Below, one piece after another: positions 11,961 through 23,640 of a stretch of 60,000 nucleotides of DNA; position 1 is the first letter of the stretch, and each line of letters begins with the position of its first letter. The stretch is from positions 58,283,340 to 58,343,339 of the forward strand of contig CM043942.1 in NCBI GenBank assembly GCA_014529385.2, written 5' to 3'. The position numbers and the translations under genes are program-made. The notes beneath the pieces were generated by a model. That model was given only the letters and a program-made list of their open reading frames with translations, had not been told where the DNA came from and ran no database searches. This DNA is from Adiantum capillus-veneris (Eukaryota > Streptophyta > Polypodiopsida > Polypodiales > Pteridaceae).

Positions 11961-12542
11961 GGGCTCGGGTCCACTTTTTGGGTCTTTGTTTGTGCCTCCA
12001 GTAGGGTCCCCTTCCTAGAGTCCCACACAGCCACTAGCTCTTAGGTCTAGAGATCTTTGGCAAAGTCCACCAATCAACGCACTAGCCTAGTGTTTGAGAT
12101 GTTGGTAACACCCTTTTATAAATCTTTATGCTAGCGTTTAATAAAAAAGTTGAGTCACCATAAAACACTATGCATGAAAAAAATCAACACAAGAATTAGC
12201 CGGTCATAGAAAAGGCTGATGTTAGACCCTCTGCTCTTCTCCTTCTTACTCTCCCACAATCTAAGACCAAGAAGCTCTAAAAACATGCCAAAGTTGGCAA
12301 TTTGTAGAAGCATAGAGATAGAGAGATAATGCAAGAGGGAGAGGGATCGCTTGAACTAACGCACTAGGGAATGAATTAGCATGATGACAAACCACACTCT
12401 TTCATCTCTTGAGAACCATCACATAGAAGTAGACGGTTTCAATGATTATGAGATATCAACTCTTGATCATTACACAATAAGATTTAGACATTTTCTCATG
12501 TAGGAAAATGAAGTCTTTTTCAGTGTTTTTCATACAATGCAT
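11961..12542. other. no gene seen
   Basis: No coding or repeat motif recognised. Confidence 0.35.
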
Positions 12543-12746
12543 AACATCATGAGCTTCTGCTTGGGAGGCACCACATACCTAGCTAGGTACGATTGGGGGC
12601 AGGGGACCACTGGCCCCCCCACATACCTAGCTAGGTACGATTGGGGGCAGGGGACCACTGGCCCCCCCACCAGGGCGACGGTCCCCTACCCCCCAATCGT
12701 ACCTAGCTAGGTATGCGGTGCCTCCCTCACAGAAGCTCACGATGTT
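12543..12746. mobile_element. fold-back element / MITE-like hairpin, 204 bp
   Basis: The left arm starts AACATCATGAGCTTCTG and the right arm ends CAGAAGCTCACGATGTT. The arms pair over about 75 bp each with few mismatches, including GGGAGGCACC and TACCTAGCTAGGTACGATT. A 48-bp part of the left arm is duplicated directly (12573-12620 and 12621-12668), so only one left unit can pair with the right arm at a time. There is no ORF. It fits a non-autonomous fold-back transposon; no clear target duplication was found. Confidence 0.8.
12573..12668. repeat. 48-bp direct duplication inside the fold-back arm
   Basis: Two exact or near-exact units beginning ACATACCTAGCTAGGTACGA, each ending in a run of seven C. 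CCTAGCTAGG is itself a 10-bp palindrome. Confidence 0.9.
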
Positions 12747-13840
12747 GAGGTAAATCACAATGTGAGAATTATTGTGAGAATCTGCCCAAAACTTCTTGTG
12801 TTAGAGAGAGCTGAAAGATTGAGAAGTTGATTGAAAAGTGAATGAGCTCGGCATAGAAAAAGTAGGAGGATAACAACCACCAAGTAAAGTATATGAGTAA
12901 AAGGAATCTAATGCAAATGTTGGATGGATAGTTGTCATCGGTTAAAATGTTGAAGGAGCCATAGTAAAAGGCACCATGGACATTGCAATGGGATTCTTAC
13001 TACCAAACAATGTAGCCTAGATGAAGTGAAAAGCTTTTGTGCATGAAGATATGAATTACAATTTGATAGATTGATGCCTTGATCAAATCTTGATGTATGC
13101 CATCTAAGATACCCATGTAAGGAAATTGCTTTTCTACGGGTGGTCAAAATTGGAAGCTATACCCTTTTAGATTTTTCTCCTTTTGTCCCAATAATTATTT
13201 GCCTCTCCCTCTATGCAATCTTATGTGTCTAATATAATGTTTGCAAAAATTGTGTATCTTTAATCGGCTAAAATTGCAAAATCTTGGCTAGATTCCGAGC
13301 TTACCATGAAGAAAACTTGCAAAATGTTACAAATTATTTAGTGTAAATATTTGCAAATGCTTCAAATTTTGACCTAAATATTGAAAAAAATATAGAAGCA
13401 TGCCCTTACTTTTTTTTTTGTTATGATTTTCTTTTTGGCAAGCCTTGGTACGATGCCTTTTCCGTACTGAGGTTTGCCATAACTCCCATTGTTCCATCTT
13501 ATAGCATATGCATGGATTGAAGCAAATAATTCTCTTTATGCATTAAGTTTGGCCGGATTAGTTTCGACTTGAAGAACAACACATGTGGCAATGTGGCTCA
13601 TATTTGAAACGTTGCAAATAACACTTTTTTTTAACGTTTTTTTTAGCAAATTCATACTAGTGCTTGGCTATGCACTAGTGGAATTTGTGATATATATTTG
13701 ATTTTAAAACTTAAAGGTCACCCTTCACATCCTTAGTTTTAGAGGTATGAGGGAGACAACTTCCTATACAATAGAAAATCTTCTAGTATGTATTTTGAAG
13801 AATTGTGGATACATAGGAATCTTTGGAGACACTCGGAGGT
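12747..13840. other. no gene seen
   Basis: AT-leaning sequence without recognisable motifs. The 70-codon minus frame at 12935-13147 has no family features. Confidence 0.35.
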
Positions 13841-13962
13841 GGCTGCAATTTGCATGGAGTTGAGATATTGAAGATCATCAAAGATGGCCGCAATTTTCAT
13901 GGAGTTGGGATATTGGAGGAGATCCCCAAAGTTGGTCGCAATTTGCATGGAGTTGGATCTAG
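13841..13962 (+). repeat. 45-48-bp tandem repeat, 2.5 copies
   Basis: Units start GG[CT][TC]GCAATTT at 13841, 13886 and 13934 and share GCATGGAGTTGNGATATTG. Unit lengths are multiples of three, so a short frame stays open, but there is no further support for coding. Confidence 0.75.
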
Positions 13963-13971
13963 CAGCCCACA

Positions 13972-13975
<4 letters not shown>

Positions 13976-14025
<50 letters not shown>

Positions 14026-14050
14026 CACGCACGCGCGTGCGCGTGTGCAC
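13976..14050. repeat. 75-bp alternating purine-pyrimidine tract
   Basis: (TG)n passes without a break into a GC-rich stretch (GCGCGCGCACGCACGCGCGT and on), every base alternating purine and pyrimidine. Such tracts are known to form left-handed Z-DNA readily. Confidence 0.85.
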
Positions 14051-14251
14051 TCTTCTTCCTACCTGTAGCCAACCTATAGCTAGTACAACCGTTTTGGGGG
14101 CATTTGGGCCCAGCAATGAACAGGTTCTCCACCAGTGCTCTACCTCTGCTGAAAAATTCCAAGGCACGGCTGTTCTAGGGTTTTGGCACCAGAAGAGAGG
14201 GAAAAGGTTTGCGGCTCATTTTCAAGCCTCTGTACAGCCTGCGTTTTGTTT

Positions 14252-14271
14252 GGGGGGGGGGGGGGGGGGGG
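14252..14271. repeat. G homopolymer, about 20
   Basis: Uninterrupted G run followed by a short GT tract. Confidence 0.9.
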
Positions 14272-14349
14272 TGTGTGTATGAGGGTGTGGCCTGCAAAAT
14301 TACAAAAAAGAGTGTGGCTTGCCAGAGTCAAATGTAAAAACACCTAAAA

Positions 14350-14351
<2 letters not shown>

Positions 14352-14433
<82 letters not shown>
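14352..14433. repeat. (TG)n tract flanking the LINE on its 5' side
   Basis: About 41 uninterrupted TG units that end exactly where LINE sequence begins. A second (TG)n tract lies at the LINE's 3' end. Confidence 0.95.
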
Positions 14434-14434
<1 letters not shown>

Positions 14435-14441
14435 CCTTCGC

Positions 14442-15644
14442 ATGGATTCGGTTGAACAGTGTATATATAAGCGTCGCAAAGCCATGGAATCCTCGGATAT
14501 GGATGCTTTAAGCCTTATCAAAGAATGTTTGCATGAGGACTTCAAGGATGCAGTCAAGCCTGGGAAGGATCTGCTCCCGTCATGGAAGTGCACATCCCTA
14601 TACAGGAGCTTATGGATCCTGTTGCTCAATATGCACTTAACGCGGTGATTCTTTTTTTTTCCGGGAAGAATGCCTACGGCTCACGATGTCGGCCAATGGG
14701 TTGATTTCCTGCTGAAACAGAAAGCAGTCCGAGGGGTTTACTTCAGCGCGCGCGAGTTCTATGAAGTCTTGCTGGCCGACATGGATGCTCAGGATGCTTT
14801 GCTTGAAATGTCTCCTCTTTTCTTCAGCACGCAAATGACTCATGTATTTCCTTGGGCTCTCACCAAGGACTATGAGAGTCTCATTCATCACAAGTGTCCC
14901 GTCTAGGTTGAGGTGGTCGATTTTCCTCGCACTTGGCGTCACTTCCTTCCTTTGTTGGTTGCTCAGTTAGGCAAAGTCATTTGCCCTCCTAAGCTAGACG
15001 CAAACACAAATTGTTTTTGTATTCTGTGGGACACAGATATCCCAACACCAGCATGTACTTCAATCGATTCTGGGGATGCAGTGGTTGGCAAGCGTCCATT
15101 TAAGCTTAAATGGGGCAAATTTGCAAATTCTTGCTTCCACTATGGAAAATTCGGTCATATGCAGTCCGAATGTCCGGAACCAAACTTGCAACCATTGCCT
15201 TCAGTTGTTCCTACTCCTCAACCTCACTCAACTCCAAAATCTTCTGTTGAGATTCAAAACAAAGGTGCAACCTCCTCTTCGACAGCCGGGGCGAATAAAG
15301 GCAAAGGGAAACAACTACAATTGTCTGCACTTTCTGCCTCTCCGAATATTAAAGACAAAGGCAAAGAACAGGTTTCAACCTCCCAAACTTGGATGGTGCC
15401 CAAGAAACCCGTTCAAGCTGCTACAGCCTGTATTCCAGCATCTTCTCGTAATTATGTGCCCCCTTTGAAGAATGTTTCTCAGAAAAAACTCCCTTGTAAT
15501 GACAATACTTCTTTGGTTGAAGCTTGGGACAAGGTGGTCTGCTCTTACAAGGAATTTTTTACAAGCGAAGCCATTGTGGTTCTTCAAGAGCATAACAGGA
15601 TCAATTTGCAGGACAAACTTCTTACTTTGTGGGCTACTGGATAG
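14442..15644 (+). pseudogene. LINE ORF1, gag-like protein with CCHC-type knuckle
   Basis: One reading frame runs from the ATG at 14442 to the stop at 15644, broken by stops at 14646 (TGA) and 14904 (TAG). The part around 14670-15060 resembles the nucleic-acid-binding N-terminal domain (DUF4283-like) of plant LINE ORF1: at 14904 a TAG sits where these proteins have the W of a PVWV motif. A zinc knuckle follows at about 15132-15175 (CFHYGKFGHMQSEC), with the second cysteine changed to tyrosine. The C-terminal third is S/P/K-rich, as usual. The last 16 bases overlap ORF2. Role in the family: RNA binding in the transposition particle. Confidence 0.85.
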
Positions 15645-18600
15645 CTTATGCAGGCTCAGTTGGCTATTTTGGCTTGCTTATACGTGTTCGACACGAACTG
15701 TTCCCGACCTTCGTTTTCAATGACCCGGCTGGGAGATGGATGGTCATCCAATGTATTGTTAATGGGGAAGTTTTCAAATTTGGAGGCTTATATGCATACA
15801 CAGCTTTTGCAGATAGGGCACGGTTGTGGAGTGTTGTCTCCTCTTATTGTTGCCGTTCTAATGTATTTCTCTGTGGGGATTTTAATAATGCACCTAACCT
15901 TGCGGATAATACTATTGGGCATTCTCACATGTTTCATATGGAACGGCAATCATGGGATCAATTTATGTTGACATGTAATGGGCTTGATTTGTGGCTCTTA
16001 TTGCATGCGACTAATCCAGGATTCACTTTTCAACACAATGCTCAATCTATGTATCATGCTTGGCTAGATCGCTGGTATCTTTTTCACATGCAACAGTATG
16101 ATGACTTTGTATGCGAGTTGAAGATTGATTATGCTATGTGTCTTTTGGATCATTTTCCTGTATGCTTGAAACTTCATTTTGACCCCTTTGATGTCAATGA
16201 TCGCCTGCCCAAGAAGAGGCTTTTTCATGTCAATAATGCTTACCTCAATCATGGGCCTTTTCGTGCTATGATTGTGGATATCATCCCGCCTTTGATCTCC
16301 TAGATGTATGTTGATATGGACATAGCCTGGTTCTGATTTGTTTTGCGTGTTCAATGTGTTATCCAAGATTATGGTAGGGATTATTTGTCACAATTAAGGG
16401 AACAGGTTAATCGGGCGAAGGATGCTTGTATCAGACTGATGCACTTGGCGAATCATTCTTCTCTTATTGACACTCAAGCGACTGAGTTTTTTTCTGCTCG
16501 CGCTATGTTATGGCACAATGATGAGAGAAAATTGGCCAAATGGCAGACTCGAGCTCGACAACAGACTTTTGCATATAAAGGATGTTCTTCTAAACAATTT
16601 TTCTAGCATTTGCATCACTCCAGGCAGTCTCAAGCTATACGGAGAGTTAAATTACCGTCAGGGGAATGGACCTCCACTTTACAAGAGCTAGCACTAACCC
16701 TACATTCTCATTATGGCAAGATTTTTGAGGCCCCTTCCTCTCCCACGAGAGTAGCTTGCCAAGCGCATCACTTGTTTCTATCACATGTTACTCCCATCCT
16801 TTCAATGCGGTAGGCTCAAGACTTGGAAGCAGTTTTCACTGAGCCAGAATTGCATGCCAGCTTGCTTGATTTGGGTCGATGGAGAGCTCCTGGTTGGGAT
16901 GGTCTCTCTGTGGAATTTTTCTTGTCGTTCTGGGATTATTTGAAGTTACCTTTGTTGTTCATGATGAATACAGCTTGGGAACAGCAGGAACTACCCTCCT
17001 CTTGGAAAGAAGGGTTGCTCAAGTTGATACCTAAGCATGCATTGTGCGAATAATTCTCTCATTGGCGGCCTATTACACTTATGCATGTGGTATATAAATT
17101 AATGCCAAAAATGCTAGCTCATCGACTCAAGTGCTTTCTACATGAATGCTTGCATAAATCTCAATATGGCTTCATTCCACGACGTCAAATTACTGATAAC
17201 CTCGCGAATGTCATCATTGGTATGGAATATGAAAAATACACTCGACAGGATGTCTTGGTCATGAAAATTGACATTGAAAAAGCCTTTGATACTGCTCTTT
17301 GGGATTATATTGTGGATACCATGCAACACTTGGGATTATATTTGGACTCCTTGACTTCTAGTAGCAGGCTACATGGCCTGACTTTACCTTGGGGACGGCA
17401 ATTTGCTGGTCAATCCTATGCGGATGACTCTTTGTTTATGCCTTGCAATCACTATGATGATGTACAACAAATTATGCATACTCTTCACTTGTTTGGACTA
17501 GCAGCTGGTCTCAAAGTTAACTTTTGTAAATCCAAGCTATTGCCTTTGAAGGAGTGTGACTGGCATAAGATATTGTGGCTTGGGGAGATTTTTCCTCCAC
17601 ATGTTCTGGTTTTCCATTTGGGTTATCCATTGGGTTGGAATGTATCGGCTATGCAGAAACTGGATTGGGTGCTCCAACGTCTACATTTTAAGTTGAATTA
17701 TTGGAAACTGTCCACGTGGCCACTTCATGTACGTCTCAAGATTGTCCAATGCATCCTTGTGGCTTATGTGAAGTTTTACTTGCCTTTGTTATATTGGCCT
17801 CGATTGCGCTTGCAGTTCCTCATGTCCAGTATTTTAGAGCATTTTTGGCGGACCTCGTCTACCAAGAAGGGTTCTCTCTATGGACAAGTTGTGTTCTCCC
17901 AAGCGGCTTGGAGGGTTAAATATTTTGGACTTGCGATGTCATATTTTGGCTTGGAAAGCTATGTTGTTGCCAGTTTTGGTGGAGCAGCAGCAACCCTGGG
18001 CTCTCATGGTCACACATTTGTGTACGCACATTGTCACCCCAGCTTTTGGTCATTGGAAACTGACTTATTGAGATGTGGTTTTTGGGAAGCTCGAAGGACA
18101 TATTCCTAGATGTCCCTTTACTTACTCTCTCATTGTTGATTGGAAGGTTGTCACTTTGCATTTGGCTTGGAATGGTCGACCATCGGATGTGGGTAACTCT
18201 CTTCGTTTGGAGAGTCTGCATTGGAGCTGGAATTTGGCTACAACTAGATTGGACTGCATCTCAGTTGGCAGTGTATATGCCATCCTTCTGTCTGATATAT
18301 GGATTGTGCATCATGGTAATCAGTTGTGGTTGCTCTTTGAGTCATCCTTGTGGTGGCAACACATAGTGTCTCGTATTTGGCACAGTCATCTCCCTTTGAA
18401 GGAACGTGTTTTCTTGTGGCGCTACTTGGTGGGAGCTCTACTTGTTGGTAGTGTTACATGCTCGGCATATTGCACCTTCGCACTGCCCCAGATGCCTTGA
18501 AGCTGAGGAGATCATGCCACACTTACTATGGCATTGTCGCCACTCCAGAGCCTTCATTTGGCAAGTGTCAATTTCTCCTTGGTTGCGTTTTCCTTCCGGC

Positions 18601-18706
18601 TCTTTTCACAGACATTTTTGGCTCTTTGGGGTGCTTCAGTCACCACATTCCCAGTTTGCGGTGTTCTTCACCTGGGCCAAATTTTGTACTCTGTGGACCA
18701 TCTAGC
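15629..18706 (+). pseudogene. LINE ORF2, endonuclease and reverse transcriptase
   Basis: Frame stays constant from 15629 to 18109, interrupted only by stops at 16301, 16334, 16604, 16811 and 17051. The endonuclease half has FLCGDFNNAPN (about 15866), LDRWYL (about 16063) and DHFPVCL (about 16149). RT begins with GRWRAPGWDGLSVEF (about 16875), then LPSSWKEGLLKLIPK, HWRPITL, SQYGFIPRRQITDNL and KIDIEKAFD (17269), and the active-site YADD (about 17417). Between AFD and YADD about 75 residues that should include RQGCPLSP are missing. The C-terminal zf-RVT part (LPLKERVFLWRYL, then HCPRC and HLLWHCRHS) needs two frame changes near 18100 and 18480. The protein would nick target DNA and copy LINE RNA; this copy cannot. 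Confidence 0.9.
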
Positions 18707-18962
18707 ACCATAGGAACTCCTTAATGTTCCAAGGCACTTATGTTTACCCCTTCCCCTATTTCCAATCATCTCTTGGTCAAGCACTACATTTTTCTTATGA
18801 CACTGGAGACATCAATCACTCTTGATACATATAGGATTTAATTTGACTGTTTCTAGATTTCGGAGCCTCATAGTGCTCCGCTCTTTGTATCCCTTTCTTT
18901 TCGTGGGTTTTCCTTGCTTTGAGGTTTCCCACTTGTAAAGTAATCAAAGCATATTTACAAAA

Positions 18963-18963
<1 letters not shown>

Positions 18964-19009
<46 letters not shown>
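18964..19009. repeat. (TG)n tract at the LINE 3' end
   Basis: About 23 TG units right after the LINE's A-rich end (TATTTACAAAAA). Confidence 0.95.
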
Positions 19010-19010
<1 letters not shown>

Positions 19011-19065
19011 AGGACATGAAGGAAACTTGCTTTTCTTGGAATAGAGTAGCTGGCTTGCACCTTGT

Positions 19066-19070
19066 GATAG
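19066..19070. repeat. target-site duplication GATAG (left)
   Basis: Five bases directly before the left LTR, identical to 28041-28045 directly after the right LTR. Confidence 0.9.
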
Positions 19071-19552
19071 TGGAATTGGAGTTAATCTCTTGAGACAGCT
19101 AATTCCAGTGTTAGAAGATTTTAGCTACTAGTGTGAGAAGATTTCAGACAGTAGACTGGAAAGAAATCAGAAACTAGACTGGAATTTGGATACTGGAATA
19201 AGAATAACACTTATGTACTAGAAATAATGTTCAGATTCAGATTCAGAGTACTAGACAAGAAGTAAGTGTGACTGGAATATCTGCCATGATTAGAATTATA
19301 GATAAAAGATTACAGTATGATATGATTTATAGAGAGAGAGTACAGCCGACAACAACTGCCAATGATTCTCATGTACGAGTGTAGCCAAAGTGCTAACCCA
19401 AATGATAACAATTGCCAACCCGATTACAATGTAATGGGCCCTATTTATACACTTTGGATTTACTATAGTAATTACCATAGTAATTACTAAGTAATTCGCT
19501 GCACTCTCATAAGAGAACGTTCCCACTTAGTGAAACTATCCAGCCGTCTACA
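19071..19552 (-). repeat. gypsy-1 3' LTR
   Basis: 482 bp, aligned end to end with 27566-28040. It has TG...CA termini. The transcript orientation is minus. Confidence 0.92.
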
Positions 19553-19566
19553 TCCTTCCCTTCTTT
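19553..19566 (-). promoter_or_regulatory. gypsy-1 polypurine tract
   Basis: On the minus strand AAAGAAGGGAAGGA lies directly before the 3' LTR, the expected place for the plus-strand primer. Confidence 0.75.
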
Positions 19567-19791
19567 CTTGAATTTTGGCAAGATTCCAAAATTTCAAAAA
19601 AAATCCCTTGTCTGATTCTGATGTGAGACTGAAAAATCCACCGTCTGGTTCTGATGTTGGGGATCGGACTTGACCACTGACAGAGTGGCCCTACAAAGAT
19701 TGTGAGAGGCAGTTGAAAAGGCCAAGGTAGAGCTCTCATCGTCTACCTTCCAGCTGAGGAAGAAAAGTCACCACTAAATTCTGAGATGGAA

Positions 19792-22700
19792 CTACCCAGT
19801 ATCCTTCCATTGGACCGTCTTCCGTTTGCCCTTTGACCTGGATGGTTCCTGAGAAGTCCCAATACCAGCATTCTCCTTCTGCATCAGTCGGTAAATGGCC
19901 TCTTGTTCCAGCTGATCCCGCCTTTCTGTGGTCATCTCTACTTCATAAGGCGTGAGGGAATGATAGGTTTTGGTCTCAGGATCATAGAGTGTATGCCTGC
20001 CTTTGGTGATCCTGGTTATGGCCAGCTTATGACAATGCGAACCAGTATGGATCCATCCTTCTGGAAGAGGTTGATTAGTTTTCATCCGAGCTTCGAAAAT
20101 AATCTCAGTCATCTCCCTATACTGTGGTGCCAGGCCCACCTTAGCTGCAATATCCTTTTCAGGCAATTTAGAAGATTCGACAGTAAGTTGCAGCAGTTGA
20201 TTAGTAATCTTGGTCAGGCCTCTGATCTGAATCTTCCACTGACCCATACACATCCGGATCTTATGCATCTCCTCTTTCAGTTCCTGAATATCATTGAGTT
20301 GGAGAGCATCATTGAACAGCATTTGCCAAGTCTTCCATTCCACAGTCAATCGCTCATACCAATCCTGAAGCTCATCAATAATCTTGAAGTATGTAAGGCA
20401 ATCAACTGGTTCTGGATGTTGAGGATAAAGTGTTGGAAATAATCTTGGCAGCTCCATCTCTCTTGTTGGAAAGGCATACAAGAGAACTGGAGAATCAAGC
20501 ACAAATTCTAAAAAATTGAGAAGCCTGGTTCTCTTGCTGCATCATCTTTTTGGTGATTCTCACTAGCTGGAACAATTTTCGGAGAGCAGTTGCATGTGCT
20601 CCGATTGATATTCTAGTCTGAGGTCCTTTGCTAGTGGCTGTCTGATCCTCAAGACTGGCCCTTACTCTCTGATCCAAAACTCCTCTGGCAGTTTTCATCT
20701 GCACCAAAACCTCCTTTAATTGTTCCCTAACATCCTTCATACATTTGTAAGTTGGTTTGTTTCCCAGCAGAAGTTCTAATTCCAGGGCAAGAGAGCAACA
20801 ATCTGCAGTAGACTGCCTTTGCAAGTGTGGGTTGGTCAATCTCTCTTCAGCAGTGATTATCCATTCAGGAACCCTTTCCAGCAACTAGATTGTGCTGGGA
20901 TGCGCAAGTAAACGACAAGTTTCTTGATCATGAAAAGCCGCTGATTTCCAATGCTCCACCATTTCCCTGGCTCCAACATACAGCCTCTGAAATCGTTCCA
21001 AATCAGACAGGATATCATCATCCTCTAGATATTGTCTGGTTATGGAGGCATGTTGATGTCTCAATTGCCTGTTCAAGGTAATAAGCTGCAAGGAATGCTG
21101 ATGATCAGCAGTTGATCCCTCATCCTGTACTTCTTTTCCCTTTAGCCTCCATACTAAGCTGGGACTGATCGACTGGCTGATTCCCAGTGTGACTGGGTTG
21201 TTGTTCTTCAGGCTGTTGATTACCCGACTGGTGCCCTTCATTCTGGCTTTCCTGCTGGCCCTCATTGTAGCAAGATTGATCTGGCTGTGACTGGCCTCCT
21301 TCAGTTGGTCCTGTACCACCAGTACCCGGTCCTGGAGGTGGAGATGGCGGTGGGTCATCATCATCATCATTTGTATGCCCTTCTTCTTGGTCATCTTCCT
21401 CCTTATCAGCTCCGTCGTCCTTGTCTTCATCTTCCTTGTCTTCTTCTACTTCATCCGGGGAATTCTGCTGCTCAATATAATCCAATATTTCTTGATTCAG
21501 CAGAGCATTATTATACTCAGTCACCTTGTCCTGCAGATCACTCTGCATACTTTCCATCAAAGACTTCAAATTTTCAACTAGCTGGATTTAGAATTTCAGC
21601 CAAGCTGTTATAAATGTATTTGTCAGTAAGAGAAGCCTTCAGAGCTGTATGGTGAATGAACAAGGAGTTGAATTCAACTCTCTTCATTTTCAGCATTGTT
21701 TCAGCCCGTTCTGCAGCTCTCAGTGCTTCATTCCTTTGATTCTTGATGATCATTATCTCAGATTCAGCCTTAGCTAGCTTCTTGTTTAATAGCTCAATAA
21801 CCCTCTCTGAATGAGCTTCCAGTACCCGATGTTGTATATTATGCTCATCTCATGTTTTCTGAAGCTTCTGAATCTGGTCTTCAGCTTCCTTCAAGTCAGC
21901 TTTAGTCTTTTTCACTTCATCTTTTGACCCAGCAGCCTCCAACAGTTGTCCCATACAGTTGACAATAGTATTCCAAGAAGACTGTATGAGGACTGAGCAT
22001 TTGTCCTTTACTGTAGCTGGATCAGAATCAGTAGGCTCATAGACTGTTACTGGAGCCATGTAAGGTAAAGTTGCATAATCAGCTTTTCGTAGAAGAAGAT
22101 GCCCTTTTAGTGGATGGGTCTGCATTTGCTGCAACCTGTCCTGTTTTACCAGGTGCAAAACTTGTTCAGTATTTGGAATAGAGACTCCACCCGGCAGAGT
22201 TGAAGAAGCTGGGCCTTTGCCTTTGTCCATCGACTGCTCTGCTTCCTTCTCAGAAGCTGTTGCCTTGGCCTGATCTTTTCCGCAACCAGTAGATAGCAAC
22301 TGCACCTACTGACTGGTTAGGCACAATATTCTGAGCAGGTTGCTTCTCAGTTTGGCTCACTATAGCTTTTTCAGTATTCACAGTCTTGACTTGGCTCTCG
22401 ATCTACCTCAGGAATTCACTGCTCTTTGTCAGTGTAGTCTTTGGCTTCTTCAAACTGCCAGCCTGTTCTTCAGTGGCTTTCCCTTTCAGATCTATTGAAG
22501 TAGTATGTCTATCCGTTGCTTCATCGTCTGAGGAAAAATCAATGTTCTTGGGCTCAGAAACCGGCTTCTCACTCCAAGCTTTTTTTATCTGCTCATGAGC
22601 ATCTGCAGCAGTGGCCCAATACAAAAATTTCCAAACATACCAAGCTTTAAAAACATTCTGGGATTTTAACTTGGCAGTTTGCTAGAGCACATTGTGTGAT

Positions 22701-23640
22701 AGGATTTGACAAAGGTTAATAGAAACCTTTGGATCCAATGTCTTGGCCAACATCATAGCAAAGAGTTTCTCAGATACATACGTTGGATTGTTCTTAAGGC
22801 TTACTGCTTCAGCCACAAACCTGTAAGCAGTGGAAGCTGTCAGTCCTTCTACTGGAACACCTTGACCACTTGCCTTGCGCTTACACTTAGCCGCCTCATC
22901 CTCCTTTAGGGCTATACTTATCTGTTGTGGAGTTGCACAGATGGTTTGGGCTCATTGGGCATCCGGAATGCAAAATCTATAGACTCTGATGTAACCGACA
23001 CCTTTTTACCATTCACCATGGCACTTCCATCTTTAGCATCGAAAGAATCAAGAACCTGCTTTATGATGTCTGCGTCAAAAGAAATTCTTGTGGCTTGCAG
23101 AACAACTCAGAGATCCCATAGTTGCAGCAAAGCCATTGCTTGGTCAATTAATACATAGCGCTGAATTTTAATGTACGGTATGATGGGAAGGCTTGCCTTT
23201 GCAGCAGCAACTATGGCTTGGGTTTCCTCAAGAGACTCATGCATCTTGTCTGAGCGTTTTCTTCTACCCATACACTGTGAAGACGATGTAACAGGCGAAG
23301 GAGAAGAAGACTTACTTGATGCGTCAAAGCCGTACCGTGGTGTCGCTGGCAAAGCTAGCTGACAGTCAACTGTCTCTTCAGAGATGAGGTCTGCGGCTAT
23401 AGCGAAGAAACCTCGGAGCTTGGCGATGGCAAATGAATAACGGGAGGAAAGCGTCACGCAGGGGATTTGTGAGGAAAAATGCCGACTCTTCTGACTGTTA
23501 TACGTGTTCGTGCCATAAAAGCTCCACCACTCACCGCTCCTAGACTTGTGTGCATCGCTGCTGTCGTGGCAGACATGCATTGGACAAGACTGCTACCCAT
23601 CCTCGAAATGATTACTATTGGCGTGCCATCTGATCGTTGG
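19792..23640 (-). pseudogene. gypsy-1 accessory 3' ORF, unknown function, decayed
   Basis: Downstream of integrase, same sense, sits about 3.9 kb of former coding sequence that I read as one protein of roughly 1,250 residues broken by a few frameshifts and stops (for example TGA at 23107, TGA near 21850, TAG at 20885). In order: an N-terminal globular part at 23580-22640 with SFDADIIKQVLDSFD, VNGKKVSVTSESIDFAFRMP and YVSEKLFAMMLA; charged linkers; a coiled coil at 22000-21600 (ERVIELLNKKLAKAESEI); an acidic then P/G/Q-rich stretch at 21560-21130; a helical C-terminal part at 21050-20490 (LERFQRLYVGAREMVEHW, EWIITAEERL); and a final charged domain at 20502-19792. The N-terminal pattern vaguely recalls plant-specific transposon-associated domains. 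There is no signal peptide or clear membrane segment, so an envelope role is not supported. Confidence 0.65.

Larger units (their letters stand above)
14434..18963 (+). mobile_element. L1-type LINE, nearly complete, inactivated
   Basis: Two-ORF non-LTR retrotransposon: ORF1 (gag-like with zinc knuckle), ORF2 (endonuclease, RT, C-terminal zinc-binding zf-RVT region), then about 250 bp of 3' UTR. It begins directly after a (TG)41 tract and ends at another (TG)n tract (18964-19009) instead of a clear poly(A). Reading frame is kept over about 2.5 kb of ORF2 despite in-frame stops. RT lacks its central blocks, so the copy cannot be active. The domain set and order match plant L1 elements. Confidence 0.9.

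Noticed and set aside
13841-13962. CRISPR-like spaced repeats
   Set aside because: Plain tandem repeat without spacers in a plant genome.
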